From the NCBI RefSeq assembly GCF_018861865.1, contig NZ_JAHLDV010000013.1:1-64000 (forward strand): a stretch of DNA of 64,000 nucleotides, read 5' to 3'. The notes beneath the pieces are model-generated. The model did no database searches and was not told the origin of the DNA. It worked only from the letters and a program-made list of their open reading frames with translations. Positions 25,838 through 34,607 of the stretch are shown here, in pieces. Positions within the stretch are counted from its first letter, which is position 1, and each line of letters opens with the position of its first letter. Origin of the DNA: Clostridium frigoris. GTDB taxonomy: Bacteria; Bacillota; Clostridia; Clostridiales; Clostridiaceae. The translations under genes were made by a program, and so were the position numbers.

Positions 25838-26458
25838 TTGAGCAAAAAAAATTCTAATTATATTATTTTCACGTTAATCATAGCAAGCATTCTTTGGTAT
25901 TTACTTTTTGTAATAAAACCAATGAATTTTTGGTTAGAAATGAGTCTGTCAATTTCAGCATTAGTGTTAATGTCATTTATTTTTAATAAAGATATTTTTA
26001 AAATTGGTAAACCAACTATAAGACATATTTTAATTGGAATTTTCTCAGCTATAGTACTATATATAATATTTTATTTAGGAAACATTATATCAGGTTTCAT
26101 ATTTCCTTTTAAGGATTCGCAGGTATTATCCGTTTACAGTAATAGGTCTAATGGAAATTTAATATGGATAGGATTACTACTTTTATTTATAATTGGCCCA
26201 GGAGAAGAAATATATTGGAGAGGTTTTATACAAAATACTCTATCTAAAAAAATGGGTGAGACTAAGGGATATCTTATCTCAGTTCTTTTATATGCTGGTG
26301 TTCACATAATTACAGGTAATGTTATGCTTGTAATAGCAGCTTTAGTATGTGGAGTATTTTGGGGATGGCTTTATAAAAAAGAAAAAAGCTTACTTCCAGT
26401 AATTATATCCCATGCAATTTGGGACTTAACAATTTTCGTAATATTCCCTTTAATGTAA
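25838..26458 (+). CDS. CPBP-family intramembrane metalloprotease
   Basis: The protein has about 206 residues from the chosen start and six to seven membrane helices. The CPBP (CAAX protease/bacteriocin-processing) motifs are present: GPGEEIYWRGFIQ with the Glu-Glu and Arg, a His in AGVHIITG, and SHAIWDL. I place the start at the TTG at 25838, preceded by AAAAGGAGG; an ATG at 25817 overlaps the previous stop but has no ribosome site. The substrate is unknown. It lies between menA-like and the menG relic. Confidence 0.82.
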   Translation: MSKKNSNYIIFTLIIASILWYLLFVIKPMNFWLEMSLSISALVLMSFIFNKDIFKIGKPTIRHILIGIFSAIVLYIIFYLGNIISGFIFPFKDSQVLSVYSNRSNGNLIWIGLLLLFIIGPGEEIYWRGFIQNTLSKKMGETKGYLISVLLYAGVHIITGNVMLVIAALVCGVFWGWLYKKEKSLLPVIISHAIWDLTIFVIFPLM

Positions 26459-26471
26459 GGAGGCTTATTTC

Positions 26472-26678
26472 GCACTACCCTTTATTGGTTACTTAGGCAC
26501 CCAAGATAAATCAGCTTATTACTATTTAAGGAATTCAGTAAATAGTTTCATGACAAAAGATCAACTACGAGATGAATTTGAACGCATTGGTTTTGACAAT
26601 TCAGAGTTCAAATCCCTAACCTTCGGGATAGCATCGCTACATTATGGCATTAAGCCCTTAACTAACCGAATTTATTAA
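26472..26678 (+). pseudogene. menG/ubiE relic: C-terminal fragment of demethylmenaquinone methyltransferase
   Basis: Translation of this frame gives 68 residues typical of the C-terminus of MenG/UbiE: PFIGYLG, SAYYYLRNSVNSFM, ERIGFDNSEFKSLTFG, IASLHYGIKP. The N-terminal two thirds, with the SAM-binding site, are absent. A ribosome-like GGAGG stands directly ahead (26459-26463), with no start codon in the right frame. This looks like a deletion that kept the ribosome site and the gene's 3' end. Together with the broken polyprenyl synthase it marks a lost menaquinone pathway. Confidence 0.82.
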
Positions 26679-26769
26679 TTTGCGCTCTTCATATTTTCTA
26701 CACAAGTACAGTTTATAATTTAATTATATTAAGTAAATAAATCTAAACTTATTCAAGGAGGTTATTTAT

Positions 26770-27018
26770 ATGTATTGTAATAGATTTTTAGGATCTGGAT
26801 ATGGTACTGGAGGAGGGATGTTTCTAATGATGGGCTTTGGATTTTTAATATTTTTAGCGTTTGTTTTTCTAGTTTTCAAACTAATGAAATTTAATTCACC
26901 TTCATCTTTCTCATCAGATAATTTGGCTTTAGATATACTAAATGAAAGATATGCTAAAGGGGAAATTAATGAAGAAGAGTATAGTAAAAAGAAAACAATT
27001 CTTTCTAGGAAGAACTAG
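26770..27018 (+). CDS. SHOCT-domain small membrane protein
   Basis: The 82-residue protein has one membrane helix (about 15-38) with a Gly-rich lead, then a SHOCT domain (LDILNERYAKGEINEEEYSKKKTIL). SHOCT modules are common short oligomerisation segments at protein ends. The function is unknown. A CAAGGAGG ribosome site precedes the ATG, and a strong terminator follows at 27041-27083. Confidence 0.8.
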   Translation: MYCNRFLGSGYGTGGGMFLMMGFGFLIFLAFVFLVFKLMKFNSPSSFSSDNLALDILNERYAKGEINEEEYSKKKTILSRKN

Positions 27019-27040
27019 GAATATTTTTAATTCATTTAAT

Positions 27041-27083
27041 AAAAGGTTCAAGTATTACATTTTGTGTAATACTTGAACCTTTT
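27041..27083. terminator. Bidirectional terminator between the SHOCT gene and copZ
   Basis: A perfect 19-bp stem, AAAAGGTTCAAGTATTACA and its complement with a 4-base loop, serves the converging plus- and minus-strand units. Confidence 0.85.
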
Positions 27084-27121
27084 ATAATTTAAATTTAAGC
27101 CTTTAAATTTTACTATTTAAT

Positions 27122-27334
27122 CTATACTTTTTCTATTTTTACAACATCATACCCAGCATCTTCAATAGCTGCCTTTATAAAATCATCTGTAATATTATCA
27201 CCAATTTCTGCAGTAGCAATCTTACTCTCAAGATTTACCGCTACATCTTTTGCTCCAATTTCCTTTAGTGCCTCACTAACATGGTTCACACAATGTCCAC
27301 AGTTCATACCTTCGACGTATATTTTCTTTTTCAT
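27122..27334 (-). CDS. copZ: Copper chaperone CopZ
   Basis: A single heavy-metal-associated domain of 70 residues with the metal motif GMNCGHC near the N-terminus. CopZ binds Cu(I) in the cytoplasm and hands it to CopA, encoded just upstream in the same operon. It is the last gene of the csoR-copA-copZ unit. Confidence 0.92.
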   Translation of the reverse strand: MKKKIYVEGMNCGHCVNHVSEALKEIGAKDVAVNLESKIATAEIGDNITDDFIKAAIEDAGYDVVKIEKV

Positions 27335-27380
27335 TTTTATTTCTCCTTTCCAATTTTAATTTCTCATATATAGAGCACCT

Positions 27381-29831
27381 TTATCTTAATGGCTTAAAAC
27401 CTTTTAATCTTAATGCATTTGTTAATACTGAAACTGAACTAAAACTCATTGCAAGCGCCGCAATAATAGGATTTAAAAGCGGACCACCAAATAAATGTAA
27501 CACTCCCATTGCAACTGGTATTCCTAGAATGTTATATCCAAAAGCCCAGAATAAATTTTGCTTGATATTTGTTATGGTTTTTTTACTTAATTCAATGGCT
27601 GTAGGTACATCCATTAAATCACTTCTCATAAGTACGATATCTGCAGACTCCATTGCAACATCAGTTCCAGATCCTATAGCGATACCAATATCAGCCTGTG
27701 CAAGTGCTGGAGCATCATTAATTCCATCACCAACCATAGCAACTTTTTTACCTTCTGCTTGTAGTTTTTTAACTTCATTTGCCTTATCTTCTGGTAATAC
27801 TTCAGCAAGAATCGTGTCAATACCAACCTGCCTTGCTATTGCTTCTGCTGTCATTTTATTATCACCAGTTATCATTGCAACTTGTATTCCCATACTATGA
27901 AGTCTTTCTATAGCTTTTTTACTATTTTCTTTTACTGTGTCTGCTACCGCAATTATGCCACTTAGTTTACCTTCAATAGCAATAAACATAGGCGTCTTTC
28001 CTTCCACCGCAAGTTTATCCGATGCTTTCTCTAAATCTAATAAAGAAACATTACTCTCATCCATGAGTTTTTTGTTTCCAAGTAATATTTTTTTACCATC
28101 TATAATTACATCTATTCCCCTACCTGGCACAGCATTAAATTTTTCTGTATTTCTGAAATCTAGTTTTCTATCCTCTGCTTCTTTTACTATAGATTCGCCA
28201 AGTGGATGTTCTGAACCCCTTTCTGCAGTAGCTGCTATTACTAATAAATAGTCCTCGTCTATACCAGCTACAGTAACTATATCCGTTACCTTTGGTTTTC
28301 CCTCAGTTAAAGTTCCCGTTTTATCGAATACAATAGTTTGAATTTTATGTGCTGTTTCAAGAGCCGTGCCGCTTTTTATAAGCACCCCATACTCTGCGCC
28401 TTTTCCTGTTCCAACCATTATAGCCGTTGGTGTTGCAAGGCCAAGTGCACAAGGACAAGCAATTACAAGGACTGAAATAAATATTGTTAGTGAAAACACT
28501 CCCGTTTGACCAGCTATTAACCAAGATAAAGACGATATTAACGCAAGTCCAATAACCACTGGAACAAAATAGCCAGATATAATATCTGCCATTTTAGCTA
28601 TTGGTGCTTTTGATCCTTGTGCATTTTCAACTAATGTAATAATTTGTGCAAGTGCTGTATCTTTACCAACTTTAGTTGCCTTAAACTTAATAGAACCATT
28701 TTTATTTATGCTTGCTCCAATTATTTTGTGTCCAATGCTTTTCTCAACCGGCATACTCTCACCCGTAAGCATTGACTCATCTACAGATGTAGTCCCGAAA
28801 ACAACTTCACCGTCCACGGGCATTTTTTCTCCTGGCTTTACAACAACTATATCTCCAACTTCTACTTCATCAATTGGAATCTCAACTTCTTTATCCTGCC
28901 TAATTATAATTGCAGTTTTAGGTTGAAGTCCCATAAGCTTTTTAATTGCCTCAGAGGTTTTTCCTTTTGTAACTGACTCTAAATACTTTCCAAGAGTTAT
29001 AAGAGTTAATATTATACCTGCCGATTCAAAATACATCTCATAACCAGTATTACCAATGAATATTTCATAAACTGCAAATATACTATATAAAAATGCAGCT
29101 GAAGCTCCCATGGATATTAACGAATCCATATTAGGACTTAGCCGTGCTAAAGACTTGAATCCCACTATGAAATATCTTCTACCTGTTATCATTATGGGAA
29201 TAACAAGTATTAATTGTAATGCTGCATACGCTTTAAGATGCATCATAGGGTCAATAACACTCGGAAGCATCATATTCATTTTCATAACAATCATTGGTAC
29301 CATTGCAACCAGTAATAACGGCACTCCAAATATAGCAGATATTAAAAATCTATTCCATAATGCCCTTATATCTTTTTCTTTTTTTTCTTTATCAAGATCT
29401 ACGTTACTTTCTTCCTCAAGAGCCTTATATCCGCCTTTTGCTATAGCCTTCCTTATATCATTCGTTTTAACTAAGGATGGCTCAAAAGAAATCGTTAGTT
29501 TTTCAGTAGCATAATTTACATTTGATTCTATAACTCCATTGAGTTTTCTAGTTATTCTTTCTATATTTTTTGCACAAGATGCACAACTCATTCCCTCAAT
29601 TTTTAATGTTTTATTAGTTGTTTCAACTAATAATTTATATCCCGCCTTATCAACAACATTTTGTATTTCAGATAACTTAATTAATGAATCATCATAAACT
29701 ATCTTTAATTTTTCTGTTGCAATATTCACACTTGACTCAGAAATACCTGGCAATTTTTTAGTTACTCTTTCAATAGCTTTTGCACATGCTCCGCAGGTCA
29801 TTCCTTCTATTTTCAATGACTTAGTTACCAT
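27381..29831 (-). CDS. copA: Copper-exporting P1B-type ATPase CopA
   Basis: The 816-residue protein exports Cu(I). It has two N-terminal metal-binding domains (GMTCGAC near residue 9, GMSCASC near residue 83), eight membrane helices, the CPC metal site in ACPCALGLATPTA, the phosphorylation site DKTGTLTEGKP, the HPLGESIV nucleotide-binding loop and the MVGDGINDAPAL hinge. All parts appear intact. The operon order csoR-copA-copZ and the CsoR operator at 30141-30168 support copper rather than another metal. Confidence 0.95.
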   Translation of the reverse strand: MVTKSLKIEGMTCGACAKAIERVTKKLPGISESSVNIATEKLKIVYDDSLIKLSEIQNVVDKAGYKLLVETTNKTLKIEGMSCASCAKNIERITRKLNGVIESNVNYATEKLTISFEPSLVKTNDIRKAIAKGGYKALEEESNVDLDKEKKEKDIRALWNRFLISAIFGVPLLLVAMVPMIVMKMNMMLPSVIDPMMHLKAYAALQLILVIPIMITGRRYFIVGFKSLARLSPNMDSLISMGASAAFLYSIFAVYEIFIGNTGYEMYFESAGIILTLITLGKYLESVTKGKTSEAIKKLMGLQPKTAIIIRQDKEVEIPIDEVEVGDIVVVKPGEKMPVDGEVVFGTTSVDESMLTGESMPVEKSIGHKIIGASINKNGSIKFKATKVGKDTALAQIITLVENAQGSKAPIAKMADIISGYFVPVVIGLALISSLSWLIAGQTGVFSLTIFISVLVIACPCALGLATPTAIMVGTGKGAEYGVLIKSGTALETAHKIQTIVFDKTGTLTEGKPKVTDIVTVAGIDEDYLLVIAATAERGSEHPLGESIVKEAEDRKLDFRNTEKFNAVPGRGIDVIIDGKKILLGNKKLMDESNVSLLDLEKASDKLAVEGKTPMFIAIEGKLSGIIAVADTVKENSKKAIERLHSMGIQVAMITGDNKMTAEAIARQVGIDTILAEVLPEDKANEVKKLQAEGKKVAMVGDGINDAPALAQADIGIAIGSGTDVAMESADIVLMRSDLMDVPTAIELSKKTITNIKQNLFWAFGYNILGIPVAMGVLHLFGGPLLNPIIAALAMSFSSVSVLTNALRLKGFKPLR

Positions 29832-29858
29832 ATAATTCTCCTCCTTATTCCATATATT

Positions 29859-30125
29859 CTATTTACCAATTATTTTTGATAAAAGACCTATAATTTCATC
29901 TATCTTCTCACTGCCTTTGTCATGCTCAAAGGCTTCCATAACACAGTGATTCATGTGCTGTTTTAAAATCAATAAATTAGCTTTCTTTAGGAGTGATTGT
30001 GCAGCAATAATTTGATTTGACACATCTACACAATACCTCTCATCTTCTATCATTTTGATAGTTGCTTCAATTTGTCCTTTTGATATTTTTAAGATTTTCA
30101 TAGCTTCTTTTTGCTCATTATTCAT
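29859..30125 (-). CDS. csoR: Copper-sensing repressor CsoR
   Basis: The 88-residue all-helical protein has the Cu(I) ligands of the CsoR family: Cys in RYCVDVSNQ and the His-x3-Cys in QHMNHCVMEAF. Apo-CsoR binds the operator upstream and releases it on Cu(I) binding, opening copA and copZ. It is the first gene of the operon, 27 bases ahead of copA. Confidence 0.92.
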   Translation of the reverse strand: MNNEQKEAMKILKISKGQIEATIKMIEDERYCVDVSNQIIAAQSLLKKANLLILKQHMNHCVMEAFEHDKGSEKIDEIIGLLSKIIGK

Positions 30126-30140
30126 TATTTAGCCTCTCTC

Positions 30141-30168
30141 ATACCCAACCCCCTAGGGGGGGGTGTAA
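30141..30168 (-). promoter_or_regulatory. CsoR operator
   Basis: A G/C-run palindrome centred on CTAG (CCCCCTAGGGGG) lies 16 bases ahead of csoR. Such runs stand out in this AT-rich genome and match the known CsoR-type operators. Confidence 0.75.
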
Positions 30169-30250
30169 CTATATAATAATACTAAAAAAAATATATGTCA
30201 ACTTCTTACTTAAAAATCTACATATAAGATTATAGCTATTTTTAATACTA

Positions 30251-30284
30251 AAAAATAATGCCTCCTCTATACGGAGGGGGCATC
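30251..30284 (-). terminator. Terminator after the NlpC/P60 gene
   Basis: On the minus strand ATGCCCCCTCC and GGAGGCAT pair around a short loop, followed by TATTTTTT, about 90 bases beyond the stop. Confidence 0.75.
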
Positions 30285-30371
30285 ACATACAAAATATTAA
30301 GTTAATAATATTTTATCTTAATTACATGTTAGCACTACTTTGTATAAATTTTGTAATTATATCTTTAGAAT

Positions 30372-31502
30372 TTATTTTACCCTTCTAGCAGTTACATAAT
30401 CATTTCTTCCCATAGCTGAAATTTTAATTACATCTCCTGTATGAGGAGCATGTATATAATTATTATCCCCTATATACATACCCATATGATGAGGATTAGC
30501 AAAACTTCCAAAGAACACCAAATCTCCTGGTTGAAGCTTGTCCCTTGATACTTCTACACCATCATTTATCTGATCAAATGTAGTTCGGCCTACAGATATT
30601 CCAAAATGTGCATATACATATTGCGTAAATCCTGAACAATCAAATCCTGAAGGCGTTGTTCCACCCCATAGATATGGTGTTCCAAGAAAATTAGAAGCGT
30701 AGGCTATTATAGACTCTTGAGATACTGTTGCTCCACCCCTTGAAGGCGTATATGTAGAAACTGATTTTTTTAGTTCACTTATTTTTGTTAAACTTTTATT
30801 TACTGACACTTGAGGTTCAATTATCTGCGCAGAAATATTCTTGTTACTTTTATTTTCAGTAATCAATTTATTCTGTAATTCTTTAGCAGCAATTTCCTTA
30901 TTCTTTAATTGGGTTACTAATTTGTTTTGTGACTCTTTTGTAACCATTATCTTATCAATCTTCTGCTTGTTTTCTACTTGTAAACTCTGTAATGCTTCCT
31001 TTGTATTATTCAAACTTTGTTGTTTTTCATTTAATTCTTTTTGTGATGCTTCAAACTTAGCCATTAGTTTTTTATCAAACTCTACAACGGTTTTTATGTT
31101 ATCTACTCTTGATATAAAATCTCCAAAGCTCTCTGAATCCAATATAATACCCACATATCCATCGGATCCATTTATGTACATAACTCTCATTCTACTATTA
31201 AACAATTCCTGTTCTTTCTGTGACTCCTTTGCAACTTTTTTAACCTCCACTGCGGCAACTTCAATTGACTTTTGGGTTTCAGATATTTTTCCTTTATTTT
31301 CTTCAGTCTTAATCATAATCTTTTCAATTTCATTATCAAACTCTTCTATTTTCATTTCAACTTGTTCTTTCTCGGTCTGAATTATAGTTAGTGAATCTTT
31401 CTGCTGTTGTACCTTCTCATTTAGTGGGGCTGCTAGTACTGTTACATTTGAAATTAATACCAAAGTTATTGCAACTGCAAGGTTTCTCAGGACTGTCTTC
31501 AT
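30372..31502 (-). CDS. NlpC/P60 peptidoglycan endopeptidase with coiled-coil N-terminus
   Basis: The 376-residue protein has a signal peptide (about 1-24), a long coiled coil (about 28-240, Gln/Lys/Glu rich) and a C-terminal NlpC/P60 domain. The catalytic Cys lies in PSGFDCSGFTQYVY, the His in HHMGMYIG, and YIHAPHTGD follows. The layout resembles PcsB/CwlO-like hydrolases, whose coiled coil holds the enzyme inactive until an FtsEX-type partner engages it; that link is inference. It acts on the wall outside the membrane, cutting peptide stems. It is a single-gene unit with its own terminator. Confidence 0.9.
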   Translation of the reverse strand: MKTVLRNLAVAITLVLISNVTVLAAPLNEKVQQQKDSLTIIQTEKEQVEMKIEEFDNEIEKIMIKTEENKGKISETQKSIEVAAVEVKKVAKESQKEQELFNSRMRVMYINGSDGYVGIILDSESFGDFISRVDNIKTVVEFDKKLMAKFEASQKELNEKQQSLNNTKEALQSLQVENKQKIDKIMVTKESQNKLVTQLKNKEIAAKELQNKLITENKSNKNISAQIIEPQVSVNKSLTKISELKKSVSTYTPSRGGATVSQESIIAYASNFLGTPYLWGGTTPSGFDCSGFTQYVYAHFGISVGRTTFDQINDGVEVSRDKLQPGDLVFFGSFANPHHMGMYIGDNNYIHAPHTGDVIKISAMGRNDYVTARRVK

Positions 31503-31613
31503 TATTACATCTCCTCATTTTTTATACTCTATAAAATACAAAATAAGTATATCAAAAACTTGTGTGTTTATTATGAAGATAACCGATTTTTATAACTTAT
31601 AGGCCTAAAGTAC

Positions 31614-32372
31614 TTAATGCATTATTGAAACAAATATCTTACCTACTATTATTCCAAGTACTGTGCCACTTGCGGATAATCTCCCCCGCCAAAGTCCAAT
31701 GGATTCAGGTATTATCTCTTTACAGACAGTATATAATATTAAACCAGCAGCAAATGATAAACTAATACAAATAATTATAGGCGATACACTATTTAAAATT
31801 CCTCCCATTAAAGCACCTATACCCATTGGTATGGAAGTAAATACTGAAAAAAGTATTATTGTATGTATTTTAGCACCACCTCCCTTAAGATACATGCCTA
31901 AGGTTAGTCCTTCAGGTATTCCATGAAGAAGTAGAGCGATTGCTAACTGAAAACCTCTAGTATATGAAATATTTAAAAGTGAACCTAATGCAATTCCAGC
32001 AGGTATATTATGAATTCCTGAACCTATAGCCATAAAAAGAGCTACTTTTAAATATCTCTGTTTTTCACCATCTGAATTTCCAAAATTAAGATAACTAACA
32101 CCACTATCAATTAATAATGCAGTAATAAGTCCAATAAATATACCAATTGTTGCGATATATACATTACCATTTTCAAATGCTTCTGGAATTAAATCGAAAC
32201 AAATAATAGCAAGCATAAGACCTCCAAGAAATCCCAAAACAGTACCTTTAAATCTTCTCCCATTATCTGTAGTAATAAAACAAAGTAGTATTCCAACCAT
32301 TGTTCCAATCCATGCAGTAAAAAATCCTATATTGCTTATGTGAATAAGCAAATTAAAATTAGTAATCATCAA
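31614..32372 (-). CDS. ZIP-family metal transporter
   Basis: The 252-residue membrane protein has eight helices and the ZIP signatures HNIPAGIALGSLL and HGIPEGLTLGMYL with the paired His/Glu metal site. Family members import Zn(II), Fe(II) or related ions. It is a single-gene unit on the minus strand. A 40-bp stretch within it (32032-32071) is repeated at the 3' end of the GGDEF-EAL gene. Confidence 0.88.
   Translation of the reverse strand: MMITNFNLLIHISNIGFFTAWIGTMVGILLCFITTDNGRRFKGTVLGFLGGLMLAIICFDLIPEAFENGNVYIATIGIFIGLITALLIDSGVSYLNFGNSDGEKQRYLKVALFMAIGSGIHNIPAGIALGSLLNISYTRGFQLAIALLLHGIPEGLTLGMYLKGGGAKIHTIILFSVFTSIPMGIGALMGGILNSVSPIIICISLSFAAGLILYTVCKEIIPESIGLWRGRLSASGTVLGIIVGKIFVSIMH
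32032..32071 (+). repeat. 40-bp direct repeat, copy 1 (inside the ZIP gene)
   Basis: The stretch starts ATAAAAAGAGCTACTTTTAA and differs from copy 2 (34568-34607) at one of 40 positions. Here it is ordinary ZIP coding sequence (reverse strand, EKQRYLKVALFM), so this copy is probably the source. Confidence 0.8.
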
Positions 32373-32587
32373 TAACGTCCTCCATTTTTAAAAATAATAC
32401 CATATTTAATTCTATGCTAAATAAAAGCTAAGTTAGAATATATGGTAAATATATTTTTAAAACACAGTAAATACTTTTGATATTAGTTTAAATAATTAAT
32501 TAATTTAATTCAAAGTATTACCACCATTGTAAAATTTTATAATAGTTTTAACATTATATAGAAAATAAATAATGCTAATTATAAAAA

Positions 32588-32713
32588 GGATATAAGCTAG
32601 CAAAAGGAATTGTAAACGACAAAGTTGTAGATGACTTAGGTGGTGGAGTATGCCAAGTCTCAACTACACTTTATAATGCAATACTTAGAACAAGTTTTGC
32701 TCTATATCGATAA
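32588..32713 (+). pseudogene. vanW-family relic
   Basis: A 41-codon frame gives GYKLAKGIVNDKVVDDLG followed by GGVCQVSTTLYNAIL, the core signature of VanW/YoaR proteins, and then a stop. Nothing before or after belongs to the family, so only a fragment remains. The rest of 32373-32870 is AT-rich and holds only the likely promoter region of the next gene. Confidence 0.75.
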
Positions 32714-32870
32714 AATTTCATAATTCTTTCATTATTACTTTTCTTTTCTACTTTAAATGTAACGTCTCCTTTTTATTTGAATATCTTAAAGTAGTGCCCT
32801 TTTAAATTTTTATAATAAAAGCAGTATACAGCTAATTTAAAATATATATCTTAGGAATTATGAAAGAGGT

Positions 32871-34493
32871 ATGGTGCAATTGAATATTAATAAAATAAAG
32901 AAGTCCTTAAATAATTTAGGATCAATAATAACAGTTTTTTTATTTTTAATTATATGTATTACTCTTATTATAAATTTTGTTTTAAATGATATCTTTATCT
33001 CTAAGTATTTTACAAATATAGAAAAGGAACAAGTGATTTCAAAAACAGAACAGTCTAGTAAAATACTCCAAACAAAAGTATCTGAGATTGAAAGACTAGT
33101 AGGAGATTATGCGCTTTGGGATGAAACTTACAATAAGGTCCAAGATGTAAATATAGATAAAAATTGGTTTTCAGATAACTATACTAAATGGCTGCCACAA
33201 AAATATGGAGTAGATTTAATAGTTATACTAAATAGAAACAAAAAACTTATTGCTCAACATGGGTTAAATAATTTAAATGACATTCTAAATGACAATAAAA
33301 TCATGGGATCATTAAATAAAGATGAATTTAATGAAAATTCAAGAGTTACTGGTTTTAAAAAGTATAATGGTGAATTATATATGATAAGTGAATGCCCTAT
33401 TTTTAAAAATACTTCTGCAGGCATATGCCATGGCATAGTTATTATTGGTAAAAAGATTTCTTCAACATTTATTGCAAAAATAAAAGAAGAGTTTGGTAGT
33501 GATATCTTTGTTAGCTATGATAATAAATTTGTTTCAGCTGTGCAGTTAAATAAATATATTAACAAAAACATTGCAATTATTAATAAAAATAAAAACAATA
33601 CCATATATAATCTTGATAAACTAAATGTTATAGGCAATTTGCCTATAACAGATATTTCAGGTAATAAAATAGGATATATTAATATAATACACTCTAGAGA
33701 ATATTTTTTATCAACCCAAAAATTGATCCAAAGGAATACCTTAATTGCTATGCTTTTATCAGTCATAATAATTTCCCTTTTAGGATGGAGGTTTAAAAAT
33801 ATTATTATTAAGCCCATTAAAAGTCTTGAAAATCAAATTAAGAGAATGGAAGATAAAAACTTATTAATACATGCTGATGTAATTGGACCAGAAGAGATAA
33901 CATCCTTAACTAAAAGTTTTAATAATATGATAGATAGCATTTATGAACACAAAAAAGAAAATGAAGTGCTCAAAATATATTCAAACACAGATTATTTAAC
34001 TTCGGTATATAATCATAAATATTTTTATGAAAGCTTTAATAAAAAGATAAATGAAGGTCATAAACAAATATCTATTATGTTCTGTGACATAGATAAATTT
34101 AAATTGATAAATGATTCTTATGGGCATGAAGTTGGTGATTTAATTTTAAGAGAAATTGCAAAAACTATGAAGGTTGTAGTAAAAGATACAGGGATGGTTT
34201 TTAGATATGGTGGAGAAGAATTTGTGATTATATTATGTGACTATACTTCAGAAGAAGCACTTATCGAAGCAGATGAAATTAGAAAAAGTATTATTAAAAA
34301 CCAGTTATTACAAGAATATTCGGATTTACATCCAATCACTATAAGTATTGGTATAGCTTCTTACCCAAATAACTCATTAGATGCAGCCGGTTTGATAAAA
34401 AAGTCTGACACTGCAATGTATTATTCAAAACAAAATGGTAGAAATCAGTGTAATATTTATAATAATAATATGAAGGTGTTTTTGAAAGATTGA
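32871..34493 (+). CDS. Membrane diguanylate cyclase (CHASE4-HAMP-GGDEF)
   Basis: The 540-residue protein makes cyclic di-GMP. An N-terminal helix (about 18-40), a CHASE4-like extracytoplasmic sensor (about 45-270, with DYALWDETYN), a second helix and HAMP lead to a GGDEF domain (about 370-535). The active site is RYGGEEF, with FCDIDKFKLINDSYGH ahead of it. I see no RxxD inhibitory site before the active loop. The ATG at 32871 almost touches its GAGG site; a TTG at 32880 has better spacing. It is a single-gene unit flanked by the 40-bp repeats. Confidence 0.9.
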   Translation: MVQLNINKIKKSLNNLGSIITVFLFLIICITLIINFVLNDIFISKYFTNIEKEQVISKTEQSSKILQTKVSEIERLVGDYALWDETYNKVQDVNIDKNWFSDNYTKWLPQKYGVDLIVILNRNKKLIAQHGLNNLNDILNDNKIMGSLNKDEFNENSRVTGFKKYNGELYMISECPIFKNTSAGICHGIVIIGKKISSTFIAKIKEEFGSDIFVSYDNKFVSAVQLNKYINKNIAIINKNKNNTIYNLDKLNVIGNLPITDISGNKIGYINIIHSREYFLSTQKLIQRNTLIAMLLSVIIISLLGWRFKNIIIKPIKSLENQIKRMEDKNLLIHADVIGPEEITSLTKSFNNMIDSIYEHKKENEVLKIYSNTDYLTSVYNHKYFYESFNKKINEGHKQISIMFCDIDKFKLINDSYGHEVGDLILREIAKTMKVVVKDTGMVFRYGGEEFVIILCDYTSEEALIEADEIRKSIIKNQLLQEYSDLHPITISIGIASYPNNSLDAAGLIKKSDTAMYYSKQNGRNQCNIYNNNMKVFLKD

Positions 34494-34517
34494 AGTAAAA
34501 CGCACATAAAATCAAAT

Positions 34518-34557
34518 GAAAAACCGTCTGAACTCGCTCATACGGTTTTTCAATTTT
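34518..34557. terminator. Bidirectional terminator between two cyclic-di-GMP genes
   Basis: A 10-bp stem GAAAAACCGT/ACGGTTTTTC with a 14-base loop is followed by AATTTTTAT, between two converging genes. Confidence 0.75.
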
Positions 34558-34567
34558 TATTAAATAT

Positions 34568-34607
34568 ATAAAAAGAGCTACTTTTAAATATCTCTGTTTT
34601 TTACCAT
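34568..34607 (+). repeat. 40-bp direct repeat, copy 2 (end of the GGDEF-EAL gene)
   Basis: This copy matches 32032-32071 at 39 of 40 positions. Here it is read in a different frame on the minus strand and supplies the last codons (VKNRDI) and the stop of the GGDEF-EAL gene. That suggests the 3' end of the gene was replaced by a piece of ZIP-gene DNA. Confidence 0.8.

Noticed and set aside
27529-29514. Plus-strand frames within copA
   Set aside because: These are antisense shadows of a clearly intact copper ATPase.
30841-31380. Large plus-strand frame opposite the NlpC/P60 coiled coil
   Set aside because: It arises from the Gln/Lys/Glu-rich coiled coil read on the other strand and has no start signals.
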